From Talinum fruticosum (lineage: Eukaryota > Streptophyta > Magnoliopsida > Caryophyllales > Talinaceae): a stretch of 64,000 nt of DNA. Where the stretch lies: NCBI GenBank assembly GCA_021018815.1, contig JAITYX010000008.1, positions 5,702,001 through 5,766,000 on the forward strand, in the 5' to 3' direction. The position numbers and the translations under genes are program-made. Positions 37,228-51,700 of this stretch are shown here, one piece after another; the stretch's first letter is position 1; each line of letters starts with the position of its first letter. The notes under the pieces are model-generated. The model saw only the letters and a program-made list of their open reading frames with translations, was not told where the DNA came from and did not search any database.

Positions 37228-38664
37228 TGATAAACCTCGTTTTTGCTGGTTTTTAAGGTATTATTTAATCCAATTCCATGATGATTTCAATGATATTTAT
37301 TTAGTTTTGGGTTAGATTTTGCTCATTTTCTCTTTATCGTCACCTAAGCTCGTAAATCTCCTTATTTCAGGTTTTTGGGCTTAAATTCGAGAGATTCGAG
37401 ACAAATTTGATGAAAAGCGACGAAGAGGAGAGTTCGGGCCCAAGAGGAGGCAAGGAAGAAGCCTAAAGCACATCAAAAGACCTTGCACGGCCCCTGTGCG
37501 ACTTTCGCACGGCCGTGCGAATCATCTAGAAAGCCGCTGCATTTCGCACGATACCCAGTGCACATTTCGCACAGCCGTGCGAAGCGACCGAAGAGTGAAG
37601 CAATTTCGCACGGTACCCGTGCGACTTCCACACGGCCGTGCGAAACGAGCAGAGAGCACGTAACGCGGCAGATTTTTGCACGGTACCCGTGCGACTTTCG
37701 CACGGTACCCGTGCGACTCACTGTTTCGACGATTATTTAAGTTTCCTAATTGTATTTGTTGAAGGATTCTATGCCATAATGTAGAGATTTAGCTAGGGTT
37801 TCGTGGGCAGCTCCGAGAGGAGACTCAAGAACACCCATTATTGTTATTCTACTTGAAGTTTTTATGATTGAATTGCATCAAACTTTTTATTCGGTAATCG
37901 TAATTTCTTCTCTTTATCTTTTCTTCTGCGTTTCCCTTCGTTTCTCTATGGCTATTTTCCCCAATCTCTGTCAATTGTTTAGCATCATGTTTAGGGGCTA
38001 ATTTCTCTACTTAGGTTGGGATTGATCCCTATTATGCCGTGATAATTATGAATTGAGTACCAATTGGGTTGTTCTATGCTTTTTAGGTTAGAATTCACTT
38101 CGTTCATCACTCTTTCATTGATTGCCTCGAGAGAAGACTCATATGCTTTTATTAGGGTTTTGTGGAACATCGAAAGATGAAAACTTACCTAGAATGATGT
38201 TGTGAACAATTAGAACTTTGATATGAAAATAATTAAGGTTTTAATTGGGGGTTGTGAGATGCATTCATTGTAATTTTGCCCTTTATTAATCCCATGAAAA
38301 TAGGTGATTAGATTGTGCAAGATTAGTCTTTGACCTTCGAAAGTAGGCGAAGATAGGCTTAATTGGTGTCTCCCTCTTCTAAACTACTAGCATAGGCAAA
38401 TCTCAAGCGGTATTCGATTCCGGTTTCGAGCATATTAGTGTAGTTAATCCCAATCTAAGGCTTTTTATTCATCGGTTTCTCTTAGTTATTTTGTTATTAG
38501 TTGATCCAAAAACCAAATCATTGTCGAACCGAGTTTTTACCTAGATTAGAAAGTTTAGGTTAGCTTTGATATTTGAAACACAACTCTCTGTGGACACGAC
38601 CCGTACTTGCCGGTTCCTAGCTACGACTACACCTTGCACTTGCGGTATTATATTTCTCTCAACA
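37228..38664 (+). mobile_element. Solo LTR of a gypsy-type retrotransposon
   Basis: About 1.44 kb beginning TGATAAACCTCGTTTTTGC and ending near TATTTCTCTCAACA. It contains the late-LTR text CTCTGTGGACACGACCCGTA, then CACCTTGCACTTGCGG, which I associate with Athila/Tat-like gypsy LTRs. No second LTR, primer-binding site or gag/pol is present. A 5-bp target duplication at these edges was not seen; CAAAC occurs just outside both ends (37208, 38663), so the true edges may differ by some bases. Confidence 0.6.
37480..37722. repeat. Palindromic TTTCGCACGGCCGTGCGAA repeat array inside the LTR
   Basis: About eight units of CGCACGG-(CCGTGCG or TACCCGTGCG) at irregular 20-60 bp spacing, several fully palindromic. 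GC-rich against an AT-rich LTR. Confidence 0.85.
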
Positions 38665-38832
38665 AACAATTCGCAGAGGGGGTTAGTTGAACTCAAGACC
38701 CTAGGGGAACCCTTCCTAGAAGGTGGCTCCTAAAGTCTTAAGCTTCTAAAGATGTAAATACTCATTGCCTTGGCAATCGGTTTGATGAATGAAAATATAT
38801 TTACCTTTGTTCAAAAAAAAAAAAGGAGAAAA

Positions 38833-39719
38833 GACAAATAATGAATTAAATATATAAATAATAAAAATAAGTTATCAAAATAAGTTATAAACAAAATAAA
38901 AAATAACTATTAAAAGAAAATTCTATCTACTTATGTTCTTTTAAGTTATTATCAGTTTTTATTATTATAAATTAATTAAAAATAATAAAATTATAAAAAT
39001 AACTAATTATAAAAATAAAATTAATTAATATCCTTCCATAGCAAAGAATATAAACCTAGTATAAATAATTTATGAGACCGTATTATTCAAAAATTAATGA
39101 AATATCGTTACAAGCTACATATTGCAAAATTAAGAAAAAAAAATCCCAGTTGTGATATTCTTAGATAACTGTATATCTCAAGTGATACACCATCATATCA
39201 CTCCACCTTTCATCACATGTTTACACAACCCACATTTGGCATCACAGACATTATATTGATACATACAAGATTAATCAGTATGAGACCCAAATTTGGGAAT
39301 AAAAGTTACAGGAAATCTCTGATGCAACATAAATTTCACGACTGCGCGTTAAAGGGTAGGGGGAACTAAGAACTAACACCTAAAAGTTCATAAAAACGGG
39401 ATTTTTAGAAAAGCTTAAGGCGCTCAACTCTAATTACAAGGTAGAATTTATCAAATCTCTGAGAGGTTCTCTGACCATCTAAGCAACTATATCGCCCGAA
39501 TGATTTAAACAAAAAGAGCCTATTCAAACCCTTGTGTGTTAGTGCTACTACTATGTACAATATAATATAGAGAAAAATGGTAGCCTCTTCATCAGCAATT
39601 GATTTGAGTCCGCTTCACCAGCAATGTAAATGCAGATAAATTCACTGAAAGACAGAGGGGAAACAGCTCTGTTGGTCCTTGGTGAAGAGACTCTTTTACT
39701 TTTTATTTTTGAAGGAAGC
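38833..39719. other. AT-rich DNA and 3' flank of MED23
   Basis: It is AT-rich and TE-like to about 39200. The part nearest 39720 is likely the MED23 3' UTR. No other gene seen. Confidence 0.45.
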
Positions 39720-42700
39720 TTAAGAGACGGGATTCTGATTAAGCTTCGGATGAGTAGCTGCATATATTGAAGAATTCACGTCTGTTTTCAAGTGAGAAAG
39801 AAGATGCTGTACATCCGGTCGAAAGCTCTCCAAAGCTCTGCCAAAGAGTGCCAAAACTTCCGGTCTAGGTTTACTTGTAGGCTGCACTGGTCCGCCTTGC
39901 CCTTCGTAATGGATGACATTGTGGCTGACAAAACCAGAATGTATCAAGTCAAGGTGAACCGAGATGTTACCCAAGTAAATATTACATAGATATTGATAAT
40001 ATAATGTCGTGGTTTTGTTGCTTTAATTTTTATAACCCTTACATATTTGAATTATTTATTTACCCTTTTCAACTGCATGAAATAGTTTTGAACCCCCAAA
40101 TTGCTGATGCGACAATCAATTATTCATCCACATGGTTATCCCACGTCAATGATTGGGATTCAAAATCATTTGACACAAAAGCTGGAAGGGGTAAAAATTA
40201 ATTCAAAAACGTTGGGGCTATGGAAACTACTGCAAAAGGTAATGAGAAGGGTATATGTCAATATCTCAAACATAAAGTCAAATCCTTACAGGAAGTCGAT
40301 GAGGTCAATTATTTCAGAAGCCTGTGCAGGCACAGAAGGTTGTGAATTCTTCCCAAAGACATCCATCATCGCACCAAGTAGCAGAGTGAGAGTCTACAAT
40401 AAAATGTACAGGAGCACCAAAATAAGGTTATGCATACAATTTTCAGAAGATTAGCGAGGAAGGATAATGCAATCATCAAAATAACACGTATCAACTGAGT
40501 GCAGATAATGTGCAATTTATAGCTTGGAGAGGGCAAGTTACGACACGCCACTAAAAAGCTGATACATTCAATATATCATGAGTTCTACTATCGGGTAAAG
40601 CTATTATTCTATAGTAGCTATACTGGTTTCTCACTAATAATTAGGATGGGATGTACCAACTGTCCACAAATCTGCTGACATTTTTACCAGTTTCAATATT
40701 TAAAAAATAAAAAAGAGAATTGCCAACCATACAGATTGAATGTATCGACCACTATTTGGCTGGTAGAATACTGCTCTTACTGGTCACTGCACGTCTGCAA
40801 CACCTGGGGCAGAACATGATTAACATTTTACAATGACAGTTGAGCAACATCTACCCATATTTTTTGGGGGAGAGGGGGTGGGTGGAGCAGATTGCTTGGC
40901 TAGATCAAGGACTGAAGCCAAGGAAGTTGTCAAGGGATGAGAGGGATGGACTTGATTTCAGCATCATCTTCATCTTTTCTTTCAGAGAGAAAAATTCTAG
41001 ATTTAGGTCATCTTCACTGTATTTTTCAAACTTTTCATTTCAACACTGAAATTGATCATCTTTGACCGGACATTTAGAAGGAAAAGGCCTCGGACAGTCA
41101 ACCACATGAGAAATATTGAAAAATAGGTTCCAGTGTTAGTATCATTCTACAAGAAAGTTCGCCCTTCACAGCTTTCAACCCCATCCACCCCCCTTTTTTG
41201 GGCATGCATGCATGTATGTGACTGTGTGCACATGAGCTGTGATGTGTTCTGTGCATCCCATAAAGAAAGTAACCCTGGAACCTTTTCACCTAACTGATTT
41301 CATTATTATTTGGCAAAGAAAACTACATCAATCCCAGCATCCATTCTCACCGAGGCAAAATTCTCATTATACCAGGGAAAAGGACTCAGAGACCTTATCA
41401 CACAAGGCATAATACATTGAGATGTTACTGTCTCATATGGAAGGTGTAAATGTAGGTGATGAAGAATGGTTTATTACGGAAAAGGAAAACAGGACAAGGC
41501 TCAGGGATTTTTCAGAGAGAGAGATGATAAAACCATGCCATTTTTGCTTTCAAATTTGTTATGGCTAATCAATCAGTGGTTTTAAGAGCCTTTTTGGAAA
41601 CAAGATTGTGAAAGAGGTCAGCAACTTCACTTTTCAATCCATAAGTCTGATTAAATTTTTAACTGAATTTCTATTTGATAGAATGGTACTCTTGTTCTGA
41701 CAGATGATATTGATGGAGGATAGGCAGATTTGTAGCCTCATTACCAAATAAAGTGATTGATGTCCCTAGAAGGAAGGGCAAGAGGGGTGTTTGATTATTG
41801 TTAGCAACAAACTCTAGTTCACTCTCTTGGTTGAGTACATAACCATAATATGTTGCTGTAATCAAGTATTTTTATCAATTTAATAACAGTACTATGTTCC
41901 TAAAACATCCTCCAGAATCTATCCCAATTCAATATTCTAATACAGGCGAACATCAAAAAACAGAGAACTTCAGACATTTGTCAAAGGCACTACTTATGCG
42001 AGTACATGTACATAATCAATCAGTGGTTTTATAACTTAAACAATACACACTAGCATGAACACATGCAAGTCGGCAAAAAACCAATTTCTCCATGAAGCCT
42101 ATTATTCACAACAGGTTGCTTGTCTGCAAAACTTGCTTATGTCCATGCTAAACGTTTCAACGTATTTTACTTGATTTTATTTATAAAACAAAAACCAAAA
42201 AAAAAAAACCTCACATTGCCAGCATGCAAAATAATCCACTAATCAGAGCCAAATAATTTGCAGGAAACACTCAGGAAAGAAGACATCAGATATTGTTCAT
42301 TGAGGAGTAAAATGATGTCATTCCATGCACCAAAGGCACTATAATTTGCCCCCAAATATTGTAAAGGATGCTTATATTCCATTTTAACAGAGTAAAAACT
42401 TCAGTCAATGCTTTAAGTTGAAAATCTATGCTTTAATTGGCTTGGAAGTGGAGAAAAAATCAACTAAGTTGCAAGCATAGTGATCACTCAACTTTAAAAG
42501 GTCTAAATAATTAAAACATAGGAACCAAGTTGCACTACATTTTAGAGGGAAAAGGGGAAAAAATAGATAAAGCTCTGAATTTTATTTAGTAATTCAAACT
42601 TATTCTGGTCCGGAAACAGTCGTGATAACCTAAGGGTTTCAAAGGTACACTCACCCTACTCTTTACACTGTCAGACAGCTCAGTCTTGTACAAAACTTTT

Positions 42701-45700
42701 TTTTTACGAGTAATCAAAAAATTTGAATGAACCAATTTTCATGGAATATCAATGTAACCTTCGAAAAGAGGGCAAACACCACCAAATATCATCCATATTC
42801 CATTACAGATAGAGGCAGTGCATGTATTTCTTACCTTGTTGAAGAGCGTGTGAGCGTTTGCTAGTCTTGGGAGCAATGGACCCATGATACGAAAAACTAT
42901 TCTAAGCATTGCTACTGAAGTTATTGGTCTAAGTTGCTTAAATATGACGTGGGCAGATTCTAGCCATTCTTGTGGAAGGTTACTGAAGAATGAATGGAGC
43001 AAGCCAACAACATTGCCTGAAAATATTAAAGGCTAAATGATATTAGAATCAAGCCAGTAATATTAAGATAGCTAAAATATAATTGTGCGAAGATGTTTCA
43101 AGTTTATATCATAGAATCATAAATCAGATACAAAATCCATGATCATCATATTGGCAGGTCGTGGAAAAAATATTAAGGTAATTGTAAATATTCAAGAAGA
43201 CTCCACCGAAGTGTAAAATTAGCACGCAAATCATACCTAAAGCTGTAGAGGTGTTGTCTTGAGCAGCCCATGTTGGATCCAGCAAAGCATAATTAACAGC
43301 TGAGTCTAGCTCACTCGGAGATCTGGTCCCATCAATAAGCCACCAGCTCTCTTTAATGAGGCGTGACACCTCAAGATAGAGTTGCATGTGGAAATCTTGT
43401 GGCAGCTGAGCAAGTAAAAGACCACAAGCTTGAATCAGCAAGCAAGATAACTGTTGACACGAATAGCCACTCCGGGAAACAAAATTTGAGGTATTTAATC
43501 CTGAGACAGGGGGTACAGATCTGCTAGCATTCATAGAATCTGTACTTCCACCAGAGGGCGAAGTTGGTAACATGGAAGTTTGGGCAGAACCATTTGATGT
43601 TCCGTGTATACCATTGCTTGACTGAATAAGTGTAGGTTGTATATGAACAACAATCTGGACAAGAGATGTCACAATTTGGGAAGCTGACACTGGAAGGGAA
43701 AGCAATTCTATTACAGCTGTCTCAAGCACCAGCTGTGTGTATGTACCAGGATCCTGGATTTGATAGAAAGCCTTCTGGACCTCAGAAACATTTGTTGGCC
43801 CGGATTGACTTGCAACAGGTGTCTTGTTTGGCGGACTTCGAGCTGAATGGTATGAAGCATCGAAATTTGATCCCGATTTTGAGCTACTACTTAAGGGAGG
43901 AATCACGTTATTAACAAGGACCAACAGTAGTGATGCAAAATAATCTGGGGAGGGCAAGTTGGAGAATCTGAAGGAGCAACATATTGTGGAAATGATTCAG
44001 ACAATGGTATCTGCAACATGTGATCAATAAAGAAAGTAACATCAGGGTAAATACAAAGCCCTAAAATAAGGATGCAACAGTGAAAAAACAAAAGAGCGAA
44101 ATTCTGAAGTAAAGGTGCAAAACAAGAAAAGAAGCCTTTGAACCTTCGGAATATCAAGGAGATTTAATATGCGGACAACAAGTTTTGCTGGCAGATGGCC
44201 ATAGAAATATGCCAATATATCGCGGACAAATGTAAACCTGAATGGATGGTAGGCTAACAATTGTTTATACATCATCAGAACTCTCTCGGCATGGTCTGTG
44301 GCATCATTTTCAATAAGTCGATAAACAACCAAAGGGATGACAGGCAGCAAACGTGCAACTATGTCATCAAAAAACACAGGATACCTGCAGGATTAACAAG
44401 TGTCATGCCCTTTACAATGAATTTGGAGCTCCATAATCTAATTCTACCATAACACCCCCTCCCTAAAGATACCCCAAAAAAGAAGGAAAAGAGAACCAAA
44501 ACCCAAACAACAGGAAAAGAAAAGAAAAGAAAAGGCAACAGTTAGTGAGTAGAAACAAGCATTGGAATGAGTTTCATAAGGTGGCAATAAAGTAAGCTTG
44601 CATGCATGCCATCAAGAGGCGAGATCAGTTAGTTTGTATTCGACGCACATTCAACCAAGGTGTTGTTTTGGCATGATGTCTGGGGTGGGATCAACCTCTC
44701 TTAAGGTGCAATTTCTTTTTTTAGATTGTTCATTTCAAAGAGACAACTGTGCTTTCATCAAAAAAAGAAAGAAAAGGGTAGACAACTGTGCAAGAAGTGA
44801 TCTGAGGCACTGGAACTTAACTTTCTAAAAAAGGCCAAATGATTGAGAAGAGGATAGCCTTTTGAAAATTTTGGCTTTGCTTCGTAACATGAATATTGAG
44901 CCCAAGGGCAACAATGTGATCATCTGACCACATGATTCAAATGGTTCTTTTTCTATGAGTTTCTTCAAGCAGCTTTGTCAACCCGCAGCAGTGCAGCACA
45001 CAAAGATAAATCGCAAATTGAAGCACACTAAGACAGTCCGAAACTAAAAGGAAGTCATACAAATCTCAGTGTGAATACATTTGATTCTGCACGGCCTGAA
45101 CCTAAATCCAACTGAATGGCATCCCCAACCTAGACATGTATGTTTTGAACAGACCTCTTAGTTTAGGCTTATCACCAGAATGCAATAATTACCAAACAGA
45201 TGTCAAACAAATATTGCACAGCCACTCATACCTTTAGGAACATCTTACCAACCAATTGACAATTGTAAAGAAATATATATTTACATCGCTGCTTTCTAGA
45301 CATGCTTGACATCCATTACTGCTTTAGCTATCTTTATTTTCAATGAATTTGATTATCATCCTTGCTATTGAACTAGAAGGAATATAATCAGTAAAGAGTC
45401 TAGAGAAGAGACACTCACAAATTATAAGAACTCATTACCAGTTTCCACAAAGTGCTGTATTTATATGCGTGTCATAGGTCATTAGCCAGGTAAATTCCAT
45501 CATCCATGCATTTACAATCAAGCTTAACTATTCAAGAAATGTCCTCCCCTTTATTTTGTAACTACCCAAACAATTGCAGCAACAGATCGTAACATTGACT
45601 AAAGAAACAGAACTCACCTATCCTTCCATGACAGATAATTCCCTAAAGCCTTCTGCAGATCCACACGTTTGAACATTCCAGGATATAGCCAATGCTCAGG

Positions 45701-48700
45701 AGGACTACGAGTCGAGAAGAACAACTTCATTTTTTGCTGAAGCTCCTGCCTGTCAAGCAGACTAATCTGTAACCACAATGCAAGTAAAGTCAAGCAAAAA
45801 TTAAATTCAAAAGAAAGTAACTTCATACTTGAAGGCTATATAAAATTAAAAAAGAAAAACTACTTCAAAGACTTGTAATAATATAAGACGGCAATGTTAT
45901 AATAAGACCTCCTGGAAGAAGAGCAATTTCAAACTTTTTGGCCCATGATCAAATACTTATCGCGAAAAGCAGCTGAATAAAAATTCGAATCCACCAACTA
46001 ATAAGGTCTTAAATTGCAATGCTGCACAAAGCTAAGAGAAGAAATCTAAGTATGGACAATGACAAATGCTCATACAGAGAAAATAGTAGTCCCTCTGCCC
46101 CTAAGAACTTGTCAAATAATCTATACGAAATGCCTAAAAAACTAGTCAATTTTGACTTTTTAAATATAATTATCTTTTTTTTATCATCAAATATAATTAT
46201 CTTAAGATCACCGCAAAAATGTACCATGTAAGGGTGAATCACATGATCGGATGGGAGCAAGGAAAAGTGATAGATGAGAGAAGAAAAGAAAAGAAAGGAA
46301 AATATTGCAATTTCACTTTCTTGTGTTTGGATTGAGCTATGGAAGGGAAAGGAAAGGCCTTTTTATTTTCCATGTTTGCTCTTTATATAAGAAAAGGAGA
46401 AAGGAAAATGTAGGGTGAAACTATGGTTCACTTTTCTTTTCTTCAAAATCTCACTGAAATCAGAGGTATAATATAGAACATGAGAATTGGATGGTAGGAA
46501 ATTTTCCTTCATTTTCCTCTCCCTTCTAACTTTGGTCATCCAGAATTTTGTATTCCTATCTCAATTCCGTTTGATGGATCCTTGACCACACACCATGTGA
46601 AGTTAGATGGTTTGTGGTAAACGAAGAAAAGCAATGTTGAGAACCATCCAAAAGTTTAATACTTGTTTTCATCTTTGACATAGGAAAACTATTACTTCCT
46701 TTCCTATCTCAGAGTTTTGCCTTTCCCCAAGCATGACAAGTATAGGGTACGGCTGTCTGAGGGAGTACTAATTTGTCCAGAACGTAGCATTCATCTCATT
46801 GCAACTGAATGAAGATATAACAATCTATTCATAACGGCAGCCTAGCATGAACAGGATCCAGAGAGGAACACCAGACATATGCCTCCAAGGAAATCTAAAC
46901 TCCTCATTGCGATTCGTTGTCCTTCTGTCTAGATAGCAAAGAACGCATTTGTCCTAGTTTGAAAGTAATGGATGTGCATAGGTAATGCAATCAGCAGTTA
47001 CATCCGCATGATTATGGAATATTTTGGATTATTAAGGGTTGCCGTTGCAGATATCCAATAGGACTGTCATTTATTATCTTTTCTATTAATAGTTGTAGTC
47101 TGAGGCAGATTTCCCACTGAAATTATATCTGTTACTTTTCTTTACAAATGTAGGACACATTACAGTAGGGTTACAGGTATCAGTCCATTTCTCAACTTGT
47201 GGATAGTTTTGTGCCATCTGAATCCCAAACATGTAATGTGAGATATAAAGATCCAAAACCCCAAAAAATAATATTTTGACAGTAACTTACAGCAATATGT
47301 AAAGCATGCGGATCATCATCGCGGTCTATCAATGCCAGGATTAAAATATCCAAAGGAAGCAACTCATGTGTCCAAATAAAGAATGCCAGATTAGCAGAAG
47401 CTTTCATAAGGAGATCCTGAAACGAAGACAACCAGATGGAATTTTGATAAACATTAGGTAGATATAATATTATTACACAGATCATTGCAAAAGCATCACC
47501 TGCACAGGGTGTCCGCGCTGAAGTTCTACATGGATGTGATGAAGTAAAACATCAACCATGGTGTAAATATTTGCAGTCACTTCTTCAGGGAAACTTCTCT
47601 CAACACACGTGCCTGCACTTAATCCGATGGAAGTCTCCCTTTAGATAAAAGCATAAAAATGTTGCAAGAACAAAACCAAGACCAAATAATTGTCGCACCC
47701 ATGATGAAGATGCCAATAAATCAAGAAATAGAAAAGGAAAGGGCCATGATACCAGATTGGCACTATTGATATTTTCAGGGTGTCCGTGCATCAGTACCCA
47801 AGCACCAGCACAAAGATACTGACGGTGCTGTGGGAAACTATGACTGATATATGTAACTACATAAGTAGGATCAGCAGATGGTGAAAGAAGCTGGGTACAC
47901 TGCTTGATAACAGTCGTCTCTGCCTGCCAAAGAGAAACAAAAATTTTCATGTAGTATTTGGTCAATTTATTGACAATCACCATCCAACATGACCAAATAT
48001 GCCATCATACATAATAAGATGGCATAATGGTTCCCAACATACTCAAGACGCAGACATCTAAAATTTACAGGCCAATACCCAACAACCCCTCTGACTATGC
48101 AAGCAGACAGTAATGCTAACTTCAAAAACAGATTGACTGCAAACAAATGGTGGAGTTGGACAGGTGGAAAGGTAAAGGATACGTACCTGCTGCCATGCTT
48201 GAACAGCCAGCCCCTTTTATCTGCACGACCCATCAAAGTGTCACGGAGAACAGGAGGGAAATAACGTAGAGTTTTCTCAGACCAAGTATGTTGGCTACTG
48301 GACAATATCTGTTCCACCATTGCTGGAAGATAAAGCAGGTGCTCAGCCTCAGCAATCCCACGTGTTTTGATGATAATAGCAAGAGAAATAACAGCAATCC
48401 TATTTAGGGTTTCGGTGTATTCAGTTGGCCCCTGGAATAAAATAAATGACAGAATGAAAGAGCATCAACAAAGGCATAGATTAAAGAAAAAATTTTTTGC
48501 AGACTGTAGCCTATAAAGAGCCTAGCACCTTGCCCTCCTTCTTCACAGAAAAGAAATCTCTCAGGGAGAATATAAGGTTCATGCAAAGGTTTTCAGCCAA
48601 TCTGAACACACGATGATCTCCTCGTTTCCCTTTCAAAGCAGCAACTATTTTGGTGACATCATACATCAGGCTTTTGTTCTTTCCTTCATACCTATATTGA

Positions 48701-51700
48701 AATATTAAGAACAATTTCTATCATTGAATGCATAAAATAGTGTAGCTGCACCGTGTAAACTAGAAGAAAGACACAGAAAACTAAAACCTCTCTGCTTCAA
48801 ATAAGAAAGAAGAAAAACACAAATAATACTATGTGATCAATAGGATTAACCATCTCCTAAGGCCCCTTTCTCCTGAGAAAAAGCCAGTTCAGCTTAGCCA
48901 AAAGGTAATATATATCTAAGGAATTGATCCTAGATCATCACAAAACCTAACCGCTTTCTATTTTTTCCAATCTAGGAGGTAATTCTTCCCAAATATTCTG
49001 CTATCCATTCTTTGGAGTACAAGAATAGAGATGGTAGATCTACCAAGCAGCAGAAGAGTGCATCAGACCAAGGGCATCAGCCCCATTATAATTGTAATGG
49101 CCATAGTGGGGGTACCCATGTCAGAGAGACGGATTACATTATCATGATTATAGAGGACTACAGTTTAAGGAAGCACTAAACTGTCTTTGCTTCTTTTGTC
49201 ATGAGCTAGTAAGTAGTCAGCCTGTCAAATATGGGGTCCATTAGAAATAGTTTCTCGGCAATCCACTTGTACGAGTAAGGCTGTGTACAACCCCAGCCCC
49301 AACCCCCAACCCACCCAAAAAAATATTTCTTTTAAAGAAGCCACTATAGGTGGAAGTTTGGGCCAGTGATTTGCTTTGGTTTTAACATTTGAGACAACAA
49401 GAGACATGATAGAGAAAAACATGAAGGCAGATGGTACCATTTCAGTACAAAACGCCTGCAAGAGTAACATGCTCACCTGTAGAGCGGAAGCAACCGATAG
49501 TTCAGAATTTCGAGCAACAAAAGTGTTGCAACCGGCTTACTTAATGTGCTTGAATTCCGTTGCGTAAGATGCTGCAGCAATCAAGAATAGAAGTATGTAT
49601 GCATGATAAGCCAATGTACAAGCCAGCATAAGAAGTGCACTTCTTTCCTATCAGATTATTTAAGCAAGCGAAATTTGAAAGAAGATTAGAAGAGGACTTT
49701 TAACATGATTCTCCTCAATAACGATTCATAATTTTGCTTTGCTGTTTGCGCTTCTGGTGCTCTCTCTCTCTCTCTGTAAACATACACGCACTTCTCCCTC
49801 TTCCCTAAGCAAAAGATATCCTAAACATGGAGGGGGGACACCATAAGAAGGAAAGAAAATTACGCTGAAATGAGAACGAAACAGTGAATAAGGCGCAATG
49901 AGAAGCAACCGTGTATAGGTTTCAACCATCGCAATGCTGGGAATGACCTGCACGGAAAGGAAAAAATAAATTGGAGAAACATACCAGTTGCAAAAACGTG
50001 CAATACACAAAAGTGACATCAAATCATCTTGACATGCATACGTTACTAGGCAGCAACAAATTCTTTTCTTTTTTAACAGCACTCTATCCGTAAACCATGT
50101 CATGTTTGCACATTAATTGCCAACTGATCCTCAAAATGGGGAAAAAAGAACATAAAAGTTTCCAAATTCAAATAGGAAATCATTTCTGATTGTTGCTAGC
50201 TGACTAGCGCTTACACATCACTTGTGAGGCTCTCTTGGTTATCCATGAAGTTACTTCTTTTTCTGGTAACTGTTCAAGGGATAGCTCACTGACTTAGTAG
50301 AAGAACCACTTTTATGTACCATGAGAACACAGCTTAATCAGACATCACTGAGTAGCGATTTACAAGCCTATTTAATAAGCTGGCTAATGTTTTGGTTACC
50401 GAACAGGAAGCAGGTAACAATTCACATATGCATGATTCCTTGCGTCTCATTTAACACTAAAGTTTCCGCCAAGTTGCACCTAATAACTCTGAAATCAGTA
50501 CTCGTGAGTCTCTCAAGAAGCAGAAACGGTTGGGGGGTGTGGGGCTGGAGGGACTAAGGAGCTTTTCTTCTTTTTTTCAAATCGATGAACTAACACAAAT
50601 TATTAGAAAGTGAACAATGTATTTAAATATACTTCTTATCCATCACCCTAAGGGCGACTATTAGCAAAATCGATAAACTAATACAAATTATTAATAAATG
50701 CTTCCTACATCTACAAATTTTTGAAACTATTCAACAAATACACACCACAATTATGACTTTTCTTAGTGCAAGAAAACTGGCTTTCCCAAATGATAAGTAA
50801 ATACCTGTCCGGAGAACAAAGACTCCTCCATATGGAATGCAAGTTTTAAGCACAAGTTGATTGAAAATCCAGATAGCAGTGTTATAGGTAGTGGAGTTGT
50901 TTCCCGCATAACTGATAGTCTTTCATTTGGCTGTAAACCAGAGACCGGTAACACTTCTGTACCACCAGAATTAAGCCATGTCATCACCATTTCACAAGCA
51001 GGCTGTGTCATTGTGTAGGAGACAACCCAAAACATCCCAATTGACCTATCATCCATAGTCATGTAATCCAGCATTCGTTCTCCTGCAACAAGCATAAGCA
51101 TAAGATTCTTAAGTCCAAAGCAAGGTCAAGTATTCTGCATTATTATGAAACTTCATCATAGATCAGGTTGTTTATTAAATGCAGAAGACATGGGTGATCT
51201 CAGAGGGCCACACGTCTTCACCAGTACATTTCTAACAATTTCAAGATACGATCTCCACTAAGAATAAACAAGCACATTAAACACGCCATTCTCATCGGAA
51301 GACATCAGTCCCATGAAGAATCCCATGGCAGAGTAGGACAAGTAACCTTCATGCCCTACTCTCGAAAACAACTTTGGAAGAACATCTGCCGATCAGAGTT
51401 ACAAGCTGGAGGCAGCTACTTTTGAAATTCACATGTAGTATGTCCACAAGCCTAAACACTGCATAGCCAGGTTTTGTGTTGCATATTACAAGAGTTTACA
51501 CATTGTTCACCACAATCTTCAATCCTCTGCACAAAACATCATTGGACTATGGACTCTTCCATCTCTCCCCAACCTCAAAAAACCCCAATCCGTAGTGAAT
51601 ACTGAGCAGCACAGGAAGCAGCTAAAAGATAAGGAATCAAAGACTGCGGATCGTTCGATAAGCAGGTTTCATGCTTTAACCTAGAAAAGCAGCTAGTCCA

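Larger units (their letters stand above)
36729..38832 (+). mobile_element. 5'-truncated LINE with 13-bp target duplication, split by a solo LTR
   Basis: AAAAAGGAGAAAA occurs at 36729-36741 and again at 38820-38832, directly after a 12-A tail (38813-38824). The body starts at the last part of the reverse transcriptase ORF: WSRLVWHHRLNP, then a zinc-knuckle zf-RVT segment CGLCNGEEESLEHMFYDC at ~36880-36940. It has several stops and ends WNSLRADIKKLVT with a stop near 37178. The 3' UTR is interrupted at about 37228-38664 by an LTR and resumes as TTCGCAGAGGGGGTTAG up to the poly(A). Without the LTR the copy is ~640 bp, dead on arrival. Confidence 0.75.

Noticed and set aside
37473..37740. CRISPR-like spaced palindromes
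   Set aside because: Repeat length and spacing are irregular, the host is a plant, and the array lies inside an LTR.
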